Shown one piece after another: positions 32,560-43,334 of a stretch of 64,000 nucleotides of DNA (its first letter is position 1; the number at the start of each line of letters is the position of its first letter). Where the stretch lies: positions 302,568,622 through 302,632,621 of the forward strand of contig NC_053390.1 of assembly GCF_905171765.1 (NCBI RefSeq), given 5' to 3'. The notes under the pieces are model-generated. The model made no database searches. It was not told where the DNA came from and worked only from the letters and a program-made list of their open reading frames with translations. Made by a program: the position numbers and the translations under genes. This stretch comes from Bufo bufo. Its lineage: Eukaryota; Chordata; Amphibia; Anura; Bufonidae.

Positions 32560-33948
32560 CAGGAGCCTGAAGTGGCCTCCTGGAGATGTGTGGTGCAGGA
32601 GCTCTTAGGTACCGAGTCCTACTCCACCATTAGCAAGCCACGCCCCCCACATTTTTATAGTTTGGACATTTTTGGATGTAGTGAAGCTATACCTATTGTG
32701 TTTATTTTTTTTATATTGTTTATTTTTATATACCTAAAATTGAGAAATGGGGTGATTTGAAATTTTTATATATATTTCTTAAATTTTATTTTTTTAAACT
32801 TTTTTTTCCGTAAGCAATGGGATCTTTCAAAAGACCTCAGGTCAAAGGGAGCCTCCTCCCTCTGTCTAACCACCACAAATGCCTCAATGTTTTGATACTG
32901 AAAAAATTAAAAACTTTGCCAATTTTTTTTTCTTTGCATCGCGATAATAAGACCTCCATAACTTTTTTTTACATTTCTATCTACAGAGCTGTGTGCGGAC
33001 GCAATCTGTAGTTTTCACTGAAGTGAATTTTGTAGTGTAAAACAAGATAAAGTAGTCAGCTTACCCTCTGCTATTTAGGACTTGGTGGGCTCGGAATTGC
33101 TAGCGTAAGGAAGTATTCAGTTGCAACAAACCACACCAGGTCTAAAAAAGTGGACATGTTTGTGGATGGGAAAGGGAACGGGCCAGTAGGCTGTCTCATT
33201 AATCATTTTCTCCACCTGTTTTAGGCGTAGAAAATGGGCTAAATGTAAGACAGCAAGGATGCTGCCGTAGATTTAGAACTGGCACTGGATGCGCAGAAGT
33301 TATGTAGAAGCCTGCGCCTCTTCATAACTTCGGTCAATCCACCGCCTGACATAGGGGTTATTGAGAGCAGCATCTAAAACGCAGGTCTTAATAAATGACC
33401 CCCAAAATAACTAAAGTATGGAAGTCGCAGATTTGTTTGCATCAATAATTCTTTATCTTCATGTTATAATTCACATCATAGTAGCATCACATTAATTCAT
33501 AGTTTATAGTTCCTAAGGTGCATATCAAGCCACGTCCATAAATCAAGTTACCTTGAGACACATTAACGGAGGAGCACAGCGCAAGAGCTCATGTAAACCT
33601 ATGTTTCAGGATCTCTGCTTGGACCCATCAGAAGAAACTATTCTGAGGGACACACATCAGGACTTGCGCACCTCTGCTTTTTGTTATCATTGCATATGCA
33701 GGACATTAACTCATGAGAGACAGACAATAATGACAAGTGATTTTCCCAAATGCATATAGCACGGGTAGGGTCCTATAGCAGTGATTGCAGGGCTACACAG
33801 TAGAATCTTAGATCACAACTGTCGATCACACATGATGCCCCGCCCATATTCAGCCCCTCCTATTTATAAACAGAGCAGTAGCCAATCCCTAATGACCATT
33901 TTAACCGTTTCTTTAATTTATGCAAAATACAACCCCCATAATGAATAT
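32560..33948. other. Unassigned AT-rich sequence
   Basis: 32690-33050 contains long A/T runs and a block TACATTTCTATCTACAGAGC that looks repetitive. 33060-33948 shows no frame, terminal repeat or array that I can name. Confidence 0.3.
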
Positions 33949-33956
33949 ATTACAAG

Positions 33957-34151
33957 TAGTGTTGAGCGAACTTGTGTTTCAAGTTCGGCGTCTAAAGTTC
34001 GGGTTCGGGTTATCGAAGAATCACGTTATGGATTCCGCTACCACGGACCATAACTTATGGTCCATGGTAGCGGAATCCATAACGCGATTCTTCGATAACC
34101 TGAACCCGAACTTTAGACGCCGAACTTGAAACACAAGTTCGCTCAACACTA
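33957..34151. mobile_element. 195-bp near-perfect palindromic hAT MITE
   Basis: The whole element folds on itself: TAGTGTTGAGCGAACTTG at the left equals the inverse of the right end, and the centre is at about 34054. Identical 8-bp duplications ATTACAAG flank it (33949-33956, 34152-34159). Its terminal bases match those of the large hAT at 46839-62797 (TAGGGATGAGCGAAC / TAGAGTTGAGCGAAC). Confidence 0.92.
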
Positions 34152-34159
34152 ATTACAAG

Positions 34160-34711
34160 TAATATTATGAATCATTATCCAAATTTGCCTTTGGTAAATT
34201 ACTGAAGAAAACACAATAGCATCAGCTGTTAAATCTCTTTTCTCAGTGGATCTTTTCCACAGGGAATCTAAATAAATTTTGTGCTAGTATAAGATCTCCA
34301 CAGCTGTTATTCGAAACCACATATATTCCATTAGTTAACACCTGCTGAGTTGTGTAACAGCTACTTTAAGGTGGTTCTGTTCAGAGATGATTATAGGGTA
34401 TAATGTCATTTCAACCACCTCCACGCACATTCTTTACGTGAGATTATAGAACGCAAACCTCTTGTAATTTCTGATTTTGTAGGCGTGTTTTCCTTTGGAG
34501 GTAAGAGCACAATAAGGTCTGTTTTACATCCAATCTGTTAGCAACACTGTTCCTTTTTTATTACTGTGCTGTATATTGAGGTTTCAACATGTTATTTGCT
34601 GTGTTTCCCAGCATTTGGCTAGAGAATTATGGCATATGCAAAAGCTGGCCCTCCATAAATTCTCTAAAAATGAGGGGCCTTTGTCCCAAGTCTAGACCAA
34701 ACAGATGTGCC
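34160..34711. other. Unassigned sequence between two MITEs
   Basis: No coding or repeat structure recognised in about 550 bp. Confidence 0.25.
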
Positions 34712-34714
34712 TTA

Positions 34715-35199
34715 GGCTACTTTCACACTGGCGTTTCTGGGTCCACTTGTGAGATCCGTTTCAGGGCTCTCACAAGCGGCCCCAAATGGTTCAGTTCAGC
34801 CCTAATGCATTCTGAATGGATAAGGATCCGTTCAGAATGCATCAGTTTGGCTGCGTTTGGTCTCCGTTGCATTTTTTAGACGGTCACTAAAACGCAGCTT
34901 GCAGCGTTTTGGTGTCCGCCTGACGATGCGGAGCCAAACGGATCCGTCTAGATTTACAATGTAAGTCAATGGGGATGGATCCGTTTTTCACTGACACAAT
35001 ATGGTGCAATTGAAAACGGATCCGTCCCCCATTGACTTTCAATGTAAGTCAAGACGGATCCGTTTTGACTTAGACTTTTTTTTGAATGAGTAACGCAAAC
35101 GGATCCGTTTTGAACGGATACAAGCGTTTTCATTATCGGTGCGGATCCGTCTGTGCAGATGCAAGACGGATCCGCACCAAACGCGAGTGTGACAGTAGC
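34715..35199. mobile_element. Harbinger-type MITE
   Basis: Ends GGCTACTTTCACACTGGCG and, inverted, GCTACTGTCACACTCGCG, with TTA on both sides (34712-34714, 35200-35202). The interior is rich in GGATCCGT-type repeats arranged as inverted pairs. A 3-bp TWA duplication is the PIF/Harbinger signature. Confidence 0.8.
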
Positions 35200-35215
35200 T
35201 TAAGATTATAGCTGT

Positions 35216-35373
35216 GTAGAAGAAGTGGATCAGCACTCACTTTTTGATGCTAATAAATCTTCACTTTGTTGCCATAAACAAAATACAGGCAGACGTCACA
35301 CATTTCGGTTAAAAATGCAACAAAGTAAAGATTTATTAGCATCAAAAAGTGACTGCTGATCCACTTCTTCTAC
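35216..35373. repeat. Hairpin repeat of 158 bp
   Basis: GTAGAAGAAGTGGATCAG at the left pairs with its inverse at the right, and TTTTTGATGCTAATAAATC pairs further in; the loop holds ACATTTCGGTTAAAAATGC. No duplication was identified. Confidence 0.7.
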
Positions 35374-35569
35374 TTGGATGTATGGGCCTGCAATCCATGA
35401 TACGAGCACCACCTTGATTATTTGTACATAAGATTCTAGGTAATGGTGATTGTAATTGCTGCATCAGCATTTTACATTCGGTTCAGGTGTTTATATCAGT
35501 ATTCTCTAGGCACATATTACATCTGACATCAGCGCTTCTGCCAGTCATGAGTTGAGCCTTACTGACACA

Positions 35570-36092
35570 TGATATTACAGTATTATTCTCCTCCTCCCAC
35601 TGGCACCGTCTGCTGCTGAATTCCCGCGCCGTAACGTTCCTTGATCGGCGCAGGCGTACTGAGTGAAGGACGCGCGCTTGCCAGCTCCTTCCTCAGTGTG
35701 CCTGCGCCGATTACGTCACACTACACCCGGAAGAGAAGACTGCCGGCATCAGCGATAATCAGCAGTCTTCTCTTCCGGGTGTAGTGTGACGTAGTCGGCG
35801 CAGGCGCACTGAGAAAGGAGCTGGCAAGCGGGTGCGAAGAATTCAGCAGCAGATGGGGCCAGCGGGAGGAGGAGAGCGCTCGCTGGCGCTGTCTATCAAG
35901 AGGATATGGGGCGTGTCTAGAAGCGGCAGATGCGGCGGCTACCAGCAAATACACGCCCAACTTGCTGGTAGTGAAGAAATTTGCATATGATAAAAGTATG
36001 ATTTTTACAAGAAATAAGCCACAGACAAAGGTAGGACATATATGATTGCACTGATGAAAATTGCACAATGGAGGGTGACAGAAGCCCTTTAA
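35570..36092. mobile_element. Second copy of the GC-rich foldback MITE family
   Basis: A palindrome centred near 35750 has arms carrying CGGCGCAGGCGCACTGAG and CACCCGGAAGAGAAGAC. The right end GGTGACAGAAGCCC then TTTAAG is the same as at 22501-22525. It is diverged and shorter than the first copy. Confidence 0.75.
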
Positions 36093-36095
36093 GAA

Positions 36096-36560
36096 TTTGT
36101 CACAATACAAAAAGCAACACTGAAACTGAATGGAACCCGAGAGAACAAGTATAAATCACAGTGGCAAATAGTAACAATACCAACCAAGGGTGAAGCAACC
36201 CAATGGCATTTTGCCCAGAGGCTTCTTCCGGGGGTTAGTACAATGAACATACATACACACCTTTTGAATACATATAAACCCTAGGTATCAGCTGCAATGG
36301 ATAATGAACGCTCACCTTAGAGGGAGGGGCACATAGGGACCATGATATTTATTCATGATAGCGCTAAGTAAGGCAGCAGAAGAGCGTTTTTCCCAGACTG
36401 CAATGCGCTGTAGCCCAACCAGTAGTTGCGCGCAGGCGCTATGTCATGTGAGCGCACTATACGTGTTAGCACTGCAAGTCTACAAAGGCCATCAATGATG
36501 CGATGCACATAGAGTTGTGGAGCATAACAGATTTGGTGCATATGCCATAGGGATAGAAGT
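36096..36560 (-). repeat. Left inverted terminal repeat of an old Penelope-like element
   Basis: This is the reverse complement of 46453-46838 continued at 62806 (shared blocks include CATTCAGTTTCAG, GCTGCCTTACTTAGCG and GAGGGAGGGGCACATAGGGACC). On the minus strand CGGAAGAAGCCTCTGGGCAAAA is the hammerhead-like core with GAAAC mutated. Confidence 0.6.
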
Positions 36561-37167
36561 CAAAAAGCAGAAGTAAAGGAAACCAATGTGTTCCAAAGCA
36601 GCGGAACGCATGCTTACACTGACACATACCTAATTTAAAAGAAGAAAGATCAGGTTATCAAAATACAAAGAAAGGGCAAACGTGCACGTGGCGAAAATGC
36701 AAAGTGCAAGTGCAAAAGTGCTCAACAAGGGGAGTGAATAAATAAAGTAATAAATAATAACCTGGTTAGAACAAGTGTGTATCACAAGTAGTCATCAATT
36801 ACAATATGATAATTAGAGATGAGCAAAGCGAGCTTCGAATCCTACATCCAAAGTCACTTAGTTCAAAACTTCGGATTAATACTGTACGGAGATCCGTCTC
36901 CGTGCAGTATTAAAATGTATGGGCTCCGAGGAGACAAAGTTAGTTATTCGTGAAGTTGCACGTGACTTCTTTGAATAACTTTGGTAATTGATTTTTAAAG
37001 TGGAAAACCACTTTAAAACTTGAAACCGAACTTGGCTTCGGTTCCGAGGTACCAGTTGGAACTGAAGCGGAATTCGGTTCCAAGTTTTAAAGAGGTTTTC
37101 CACTTTCTGAAAAAAGTGTTTTTCCTCAATCTGAAGTGAATCGCGTCATTGATGGCTTGTATAGGCT
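36560..37167. other. Penelope-like remnant plus a truncated hAT MITE
   Basis: 36560-36810 has no motif. From about 36813 TAGAGATGAGCAAAGCGAGC resembles the TAGxGxTGAGCGAAC hAT ends; it is followed by palindromic blocks (GAGATCCGTCTCC; AAGTGGAAAACCACTTT; GAACTTGG/CCAAGTTT), but no right end is visible before the hAT at 37168. Confidence 0.45.
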
Positions 37168-37599
37168 CAGTGGCGACTCTAGGAACAATATATAGGGGGG
37201 GGGGCACATAAGATACCACAGTCAAAAATTGGGGGGCACTAATAATTTTCACCACTTAATTATACTACTGAAAAAAACGAAATAAGTATATATAAATAAG
37301 ATTACAAAATACGAGAGTATTGCGGTATGCAGGGATACCTTTATAATAAAACAATTTACTCACAAAAGAAGCTATTCAGTCGTCTGCTGTGCCGTCCTCT
37401 GCTTGCTTCCGCGGATTCTTTCCTCTCCTTTCTGTCTCTCCTCAGTGCGCAGGCGCACTGTTATGGGGGATCTGTGGATGACACACTGTTATGGGGGCAT
37501 CTATAAATGAGACTCAGTGTTATGGGGCATCTGTGGATGACACTGTTATGGGGATCTGTGGATGACACACTGTTATGGGGGACCTGTGAATGACACTGT

Positions 37600-37863
37600 T
37601 GTTATGCATCTCATTAGCCCCCATTATGCCTCTCATCACCCCCATATCAGCCCCATGCCTCTCATTAGTCCCCATATCAGCCCTTATGCCTCATTAGCCC
37701 CCATTATAAGCCCTTATGTTTCATTAGCCCCCATTATAAGCCTTTTTGCCTCATTAGCCCCCATTATGCCTCTCATTAGCCCCCATATGCCCCATTAGCC
37801 CCCATTATGCCTCTTATTAGCCCCCATTATGCCTCTCATTAGCCCCCATATCAGCCCTCATGC
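37600..37863. repeat. CATTAGCCCCCATTATGCCT tandem array, left half
   Basis: About 20-bp units with variation. The same array resumes at 45910-46130, so the intervening 8 kb inserted into it. Confidence 0.8.
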
Positions 37864-38924
37864 CTCATCAGGGGAGGGCTGGCAGCCTTAGTCCTGGGGG
37901 GCAAATCCAGTCAAGTGGCCCATTTTAGCCCCGCCCATTATTAAAAGCCCCTCCTACATATAATAGGCCACTCCCAACAAACACTGTACAGCTGACATTC
38001 TATTGTTGAGGCCTGTCTCTACACATCAAACGGAGAGGGGAGGCCTGTCCTGGCTGCACTGCCTGCTTCACATTATACAATAGACAGCAGGCTACAGCCA
38101 GGAAGCTCCTCCGCTCTCCTCCCTCCCCAGATCCTGCTCATTGCCTGTGGTTCCCCCCACCATCTGCCACCTGCCCGTGGCCTGCTGTCCCCCTTTGCCG
38201 TCTTCACCCAGCTCTGAATCCTCCTTCTGCAAATGGCAGGGGGAGGAGCCGGAGCATCTCCTCTCCTACATAGCGCTCCATACCTCTTACATCCAGTGAT
38301 GTCACCTTTGTTGTAGACGTTCTCTTTCCTCATCTTCTCCATTCAGACCAGACCGCCATGATGATTTTTCAGCCATCTCCCGTCTCTGCAGAGATTGACA
38401 AACAGACCTTAGTTTCCCACATTTCCATCATCTTCACATCTTCTGAACACCCTTTCCTGCCACCCCCAATACTATACTGCAGAAACAGTCCCCCTGGAAA
38501 TACTACTATCATACAGATAGTGCCCCCTTCAACAATTATTGGCACACAGTGCTCTAAAAAATAACTGCGCCCAGACACTAATAGTATAAAGATAATGTCC
38601 CCCAAAAATAATTGTGCTAAGCTGATACTATGCCAGGGTGCCCCCAAAGTAACAGTGCTCCCCAAAATCCCACCAATAGAAATAGTTCTCTGCCAGAGCA
38701 CACTTAGTAGTAATAATGAAAGCGACGGAATGAGGCGCAGCCATAATGGAGTGCGAATTGACTTAGGGGGAAGACCGTAGGACAGTAAAGGGTTAATGTT
38801 GTTGGGGTAGGGGTTGGCCTAAGGGAGGAAGGAGAGGACGTGCAGTTTGGCGGGCAGTATATGTAGGTGGAGGAGGGGCGTCAGTCAGTGGCTAGTATAG
38901 TGGAAGCGCGTTTGCTGAGTCAAG

Positions 38925-40800
38925 ATGTCGTCGCTGGAAGATTTATTGGAGGCGGTTAGGGCGGCTGTACAGGTACATGGTGCGGCCCGTTTACAAGAGA
39001 CCATGCAGTCGGTCCTGAACCCCCCGTCTGCGACTGTTGAGGCGGTGCGTCCCGGCCGGGCTAGGCGCTCTGTTCCCCCTGAACGCCTGAGCCCTGAGAC
39101 AACGCCGAGATTGCGTCGGCGAATGCGGAGCCCTATCAGGAACCCTCTGCTGCAGCCGGCGATGCCTGTGGCTGACTCGGCTCGCAGGCGCAGCGGGAGG
39201 ACGGCGAGGAGAGATGGCAGGTCGGCGGGAGAGGGACGGTCTGGTGCGGGTCCCGTCTCCCGGCCTATGAGAGGAAGAAGGCAGGCGCGCGCGGCTGTCT
39301 CCCCGCGGGAGGCTGTGCGGGAGGGACGAGTCGGGTCTGACTTACCTTCAGGCGGCGGCGGTGTTGCTGCGGCCGGGTCGCTTCACGGCCTGGGCCTCTT
39401 GGATGACGGTGTGAGGAGTTTGCCTGCGTCGCGGTCAGCCTCTGCTGATCGGCGACGTCATCATGGGGGGCCTGAGGCGCGGAGCAATGGTGCTGGAAGG
39501 GGAAGTGCGTCGCGACCCCTGGCGGTGGGTCGGCGACATGGCGCCATATCAGGAGCTGCGGTGGTGGATGAGCCCCCTGAACTGTTGCATGAGACCGCGG
39601 CTCACAGTGCCGGTGCTGTGGAGCCTGCTCTACTGGGAGTCGCCGGGATGAGAGGTGTGCGGCCAGGTGTGAGGGCCTCTTCTTCACAAGGGGCTGTGGA
39701 TGTCGGCCCTTTGCAACCAGAGTCAGAAGAGGAGTTGTTGCAGTTGGAGGAAGGCGAAGTTGATCCAGGAGAAAAGTCTGCGGCTGGCGGTATGGACGAC
39801 GCTGGGCCATCTGGAAGTGACGTTTCGTTTGTGGTACCAGAAGGGAGGTCTGCGGCTGCCGGCGACATCGTCCGGGGACGGCCAGGTGAGAGAACGGCGT
39901 GTCAGATGCCTGTTGGGGGGGTTGGGAATTCAGTGTTACATAGTGGGGGGGGGTTCTGAGGCTTTAGTGAGGGATGTATTGTCGGGTATGCTCGCTTTGT
40001 TATCACGGTTGGGCCCGGGTACTGTGGGGAGTCCGGCGGCTGTGTGGTCTACTGCTACGGATTTGGCGCTGGTTCCAGGGGCGGCGCAGGGTTTACTGAG
40101 AGAGAGTGGGGGTGCGGTGGCCGGTGGCCTGTGGTTCTGGGCGGGTAGCTGGGGAAAAAGGTGATGTGGTTGACGGTGTTAGGTTGGCGGATTCAGCAAA
40201 GGGTGAGATTTACGTATGTTTCGAGGGGTCGCTGGGGGCTCATTTGAAGCAGGAGGTCAGGGAGAAGATATGGAAGGATGAATATGTGGAGATCTTCTCG
40301 TTGCTCCCTTTGGAAAAATTTAATTTGGATAGGGGTAAGCTGGATGAAAGTAAGAAGGAGGAGGAAGAAAGGAGGAGGTTTAGGTTGATTCCGCGCACTT
40401 TTCAGAATTGGTTGCAGGCCTTTGCAATTTTGGCCAGCGTCATTGGGGAAAAGACGCCAGAGCACTGCTCGGCCCTTTTCTGTTATATGGATGCTATTGG
40501 GGAGGCTCATCGGACGTATGGGGGTGTGGCTTGGCTAAGGTACGACGAGCAGTTCCGGCAGCGGAAGGCGGTCAGGCCTAGCATTCGTTGGGACCATAAG
40601 GATATTGGTCTGTGGATGCGGTTGATGGCGGCACCTCGAGGTGGGGGGTCTCAGCCCTTTCGTGGAGCGGCCGGGGGTGCCTCGGCTGCAGAGTCTCAGG
40701 TTGGGGGAAAAAAGGGTTATTGCTGGCAATTCAATTTAAGCATGAGTGCTCCGGATGCGGAGGTTCCCATAGCCTGTCCCGGTGCTTCCGGAGGGGGAAA
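38925..40800 (+). pseudogene. Ngaro gag, frameshifted, with zinc-knuckle end
   Basis: The first frame (38925-39959) starts MSSLEDLLEAVRAAVQVHGA and is Arg/Ser/Pro-rich. It ends in a run of nine G, after which coding continues in the +1 frame (SEALVRDVLSGMLALLSRL, about 39950-40164). From about 40150 it passes into the frame of the long downstream ORF: VREKIWKDEYVEIFSLL, FQNWLQAFAILASV and YGGVAWLRYDEQFRQ form the conserved gag core. GYCWQFN at about 40715 belongs to the cysteine-rich end, but the knuckle itself (HECSGCGGSHSLSRCF, C-x2-C-x3-H-x4-C, about 40740-40790) lies in another frame. Two G- or A-run slippages plus one deletion account for the breaks. In the family it is the RNA-packaging protein. 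Confidence 0.8.
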
Positions 40801-42430
40801 GGTAAGGGATCCGAGGTTATGCAAAAGAGGGGTGACGCCGGTGAGGGTGGAAGAGATGGAGCCGTATTTAAGGATGTACCCAAATAGGGAGGCGGCTCGG
40901 TTGTTGTTGGAGGGGTTTAACGCGGGGTTTGTTATCCCGTGTAGTTTGGTTGGGACGCGGGTTGCTTCTCGGAATTTGACTTCAGCTTTGCGCTATCCTG
41001 ATGTGGTGAGGGATAAAATTGTGAAGGAGGTGGCGGCTGGCAGAGTTGTAGGCCCCTTTTCAGAGTGTCCTTTGCCGGATTTATGGGTATCTCCATTGGG
41101 TTTGGTTCCTAAGAAGGAGCCCAATAAGTTCAGGCTCATTCATCATTTGTCCTATCCGCTTGGTGGGTCTGTGAATGATGGGATAGCGGACGAGTTATGC
41201 TCAGTGTCATACACGTCTTTTGATGAGGCAGTGCGTTGGGTACGGCGTTTTGGGCAGGGCGCCCTGCTGGCTAAGACTGATATTGAGGCTGCGTTTCGAT
41301 TGTTGCCCATTCACCCTGACAGTTTGCATTTGCTTGGTTTTCAGTGGGAGGGTTGTTTTTATGTTGATTGTTGTTTGCCTATGGGGTGCGCGATCTCGTG
41401 CTCTTTGTTTGAGTCGTTTAGTTGTTTTTTAGAGTGGGTGGTGAAACAGGAGGCGGGATGGAGCTCGGTTTTGCACTACCTGGATGATTTTTTGTTTCTT
41501 GGTCCTGCCGGATCCAGGGTGTGCGCAGTGCTGCTGCATACGATGGAGAGGGTTGTGGCGCGTTTTGGAATACCGTTGGCGGCGGATAAGACGGAAGGCT
41601 CGGCCATGGTCATTAAGTTCTTAGGTATTGAGATTGACAGTTTGGCTATGGAGTGTCGTTTGCCCGAGGATAAGGTGCTTGATCTCTTGCAGGAGGTTGT
41701 GTTTTTAAGGAAGGCTAGGAAGGTGCAACTTAAGCGGGTTCAATCGGTTTTGGGAAAGTTGAATTTTGTTTGTCGCATCTTGCCAATGGGGCGGGTTTTT
41801 TGCCGTCGCTTGGCTTTAGCCACTGCTGGCATTACAGCGCCTTTTCATTATTTACGGTTGCCGGGGGCTGTGAAGGATGATTTGGTGGTGTGGGAGAATT
41901 TTTTGTTGGATTATAATGGTAGGTCGGTGTGGATGGAAGCGGTGGTTAGTAATGTGGACCTGGAGTTGTTTTCGGATGCGTCTGGTTCGTGTGGATATGG
42001 TGTTTTTTGTAGGGGACAATGGAGTGCAGGGGGTTGGCCGGCTGAATGGAGGCAGGCTGGTTTCCTTTCAAACTTGGTGTTGTTGGAACTTTTTCCTATT
42101 GTTTTGGCCACTGAGTTGTGGGGGGACTGGCTGAGGAATCGGCGGGTGCGTTTTTACTGCGATAACATGGGAGTTGTGCAAGCAATTAACAGTCAGTCGG
42201 CTAATTCACCGCCTGTGTTGAATTTGCTGAGGTACTTGGTGCTGAGGGGTTTGCGATTGAATGCTTGTTTTGTTGCGGAGCATGTCCCGGGAGTGGATAA
42301 CTCATTGGCCGATTCCCTTTCTCGTTTTCAGTGGGAGCGTTTCCGCGGCTTGGCGCCGGGTGCCGAAATTCGGGGGTTGCCCTGTCCTCAGTGGCTCTGG
42401 AGCGTGGCCTTGGGGTGTCAGCGGGCCTGA
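40740..42430 (+). CDS. Ngaro reverse transcriptase-RNase H
   Basis: This is the RT part of a 774-codon open frame whose first 210 codons are gag. Landmarks: LWVSPLGLVPKKEPNKFRLI (about 41080), LLAKTDIEAAFRLLPIH with the first catalytic Asp (about 41280), CCLPMGCAIS (about 41380), VLHYLDDFLFLG with the catalytic YLDD pair (about 41470-41510). RNase H follows with LFSDASG (41970), LLELFPIVLA (42085), YCDNMGVVQAINS (42160) and VDNSLADSLSR (42295). All catalytic acids are present and the frame has no lesion, so this half could encode an active enzyme. The end overlaps the recombinase frame by about 100 bp, as usual in the family. The native start is uncertain because of the gag fusion; MSAPDAEVPI at 40742 is the first Met after the gag part. 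Confidence 0.9.
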
Positions 42431-43234
42431 TTAGGCGGTCACTTAGTAACGGTACGTGGGCTGTTTATTCTTCTGTGTGGTCTTTGTGGGAGGAATTGAT
42501 TGAGCAAGTGGGGGGTTGTAGCTCGCTGGAGGATTTTCGAACGTTATTGGTTTTTTGGTTAGGAACGTTTTATGCTGCAGGTTTATCTTTTTCAGTGGCG
42601 TCAAAGAGGTTAGCGGCTGTCGCCTTTTGGTTGCGGTTGCGAGGCATGGCCGATGTGTCTAAGTGTTTTATGGTACGGCAGGCGTTGAAGGGATACCGCC
42701 GTTGCGGGGTACGGAGGGACAATCGCAGACCGGTTTCATTTGCGGTGTTGCAGAAGTTATGGGCAGAGGCGGGATCGGTGTGTATGTCGGCATTTGAGGT
42801 GTGTTTGTTTAGGGCGGCCTTTTCTCTGGCATTTTTTGGAGCGTTTCGCATCTCAGAGTTGGTGGCAGCGAGTCGCACGAGCACTGGGGGGTTGTTATGG
42901 GAAGATGTTGGTTTGGTGGATGGTGTTTTGTGGTGTTCCATTCGCAGGTCAAAAACGGACCAGGAGGGTAAAGGGGTTGTTTTGTGGTTGAGGCTGTTGG
43001 GAGGGTCAGTGCTTTGTCCTGTGCGGTGTGTGGAGGATTTCTTGGAGGTGCGGCCGAGTGGGAAGGGGGTCGTTGTTGATTCATCAGGATGGGTCGCGGT
43101 TGTCTCGTTTCCAATTTGTCGCTGTTTTTAGGAAGTGCTTAGTGGCTGCTGGTTTGCCCGCTATGGAATACGCATCTCACTCTTTTCGGATAGGGGCCGC
43201 GACAGGCGGCGTCGCCTCAGTTCTTGAGAGCTGA
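42331..43234 (+). pseudogene. Ngaro tyrosine recombinase, frameshifted and truncated
   Basis: The frame 42331-43131 covers the SAM-like amino half (AVYSSVWSLWEELIEQVGG) and FGAFRISELVAASR, which holds the first catalytic Arg, then IRRSKTDQEGKG. Near 43055-43075 a G-run slippage moves coding to the 43028 frame: HQDGSRLSRFQF, then ASHSFRIGAATGG with the HxxR catalytic pair. It then breaks off; the catalytic Tyr region is absent because the next recognisable sequence is the end of a hydrolase. It would insert circular cDNA in intact relatives but cannot act here. Confidence 0.85.
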
Positions 43235-43334
43235 TGGTGTGCACCTTAATGATGTCGGTATTGACATGTGGGCTTTGAGCATTCAGGAGGGTTTGGAGAC
43301 GGCCCTGAGGGTTTGGCGGGACGCCCACAGGTGA
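43224..43334 (+). pseudogene. Carboxy end of the Ngaro SGNH hydrolase
   Basis: The 36 codons LRADGVHLNDVGIDMW ... SIQEGLETALRVW match SGNH block V, where the Asp and His of DGVH form part of the catalytic triad. The Ser block (compare GHSFIYWA at about 13020 in the older copy) is missing. It therefore derives from a deletion joining the recombinase to the last part of the hydrolase. Confidence 0.65.

Larger units (their letters stand above)
25185..32560 (-). mobile_element. L1-clade LINE, minus strand, interrupted by Tc1 elements and a hAT-like element
   Basis: Minus-strand order: possible ORF1 start (32538), ORF1 carboxy-terminal domain (31179-30815), ORF2 endonuclease (30167-29925), RT (29167-28152), then, after two nested Tc1 elements, the ORF2 carboxy region (25606-25185). 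All are recognisable by L1 motifs and all are broken by stops or frameshifts. The left end is replaced by an LTR fragment, so the 3' UTR and tail are lost. Confidence 0.8.

Noticed and set aside
39265..39868. Minus-strand Pro/His-rich ORFs (181 and 88 codons)
   Set aside because: Shadows of the GC-rich Ngaro gag frame on the plus strand.
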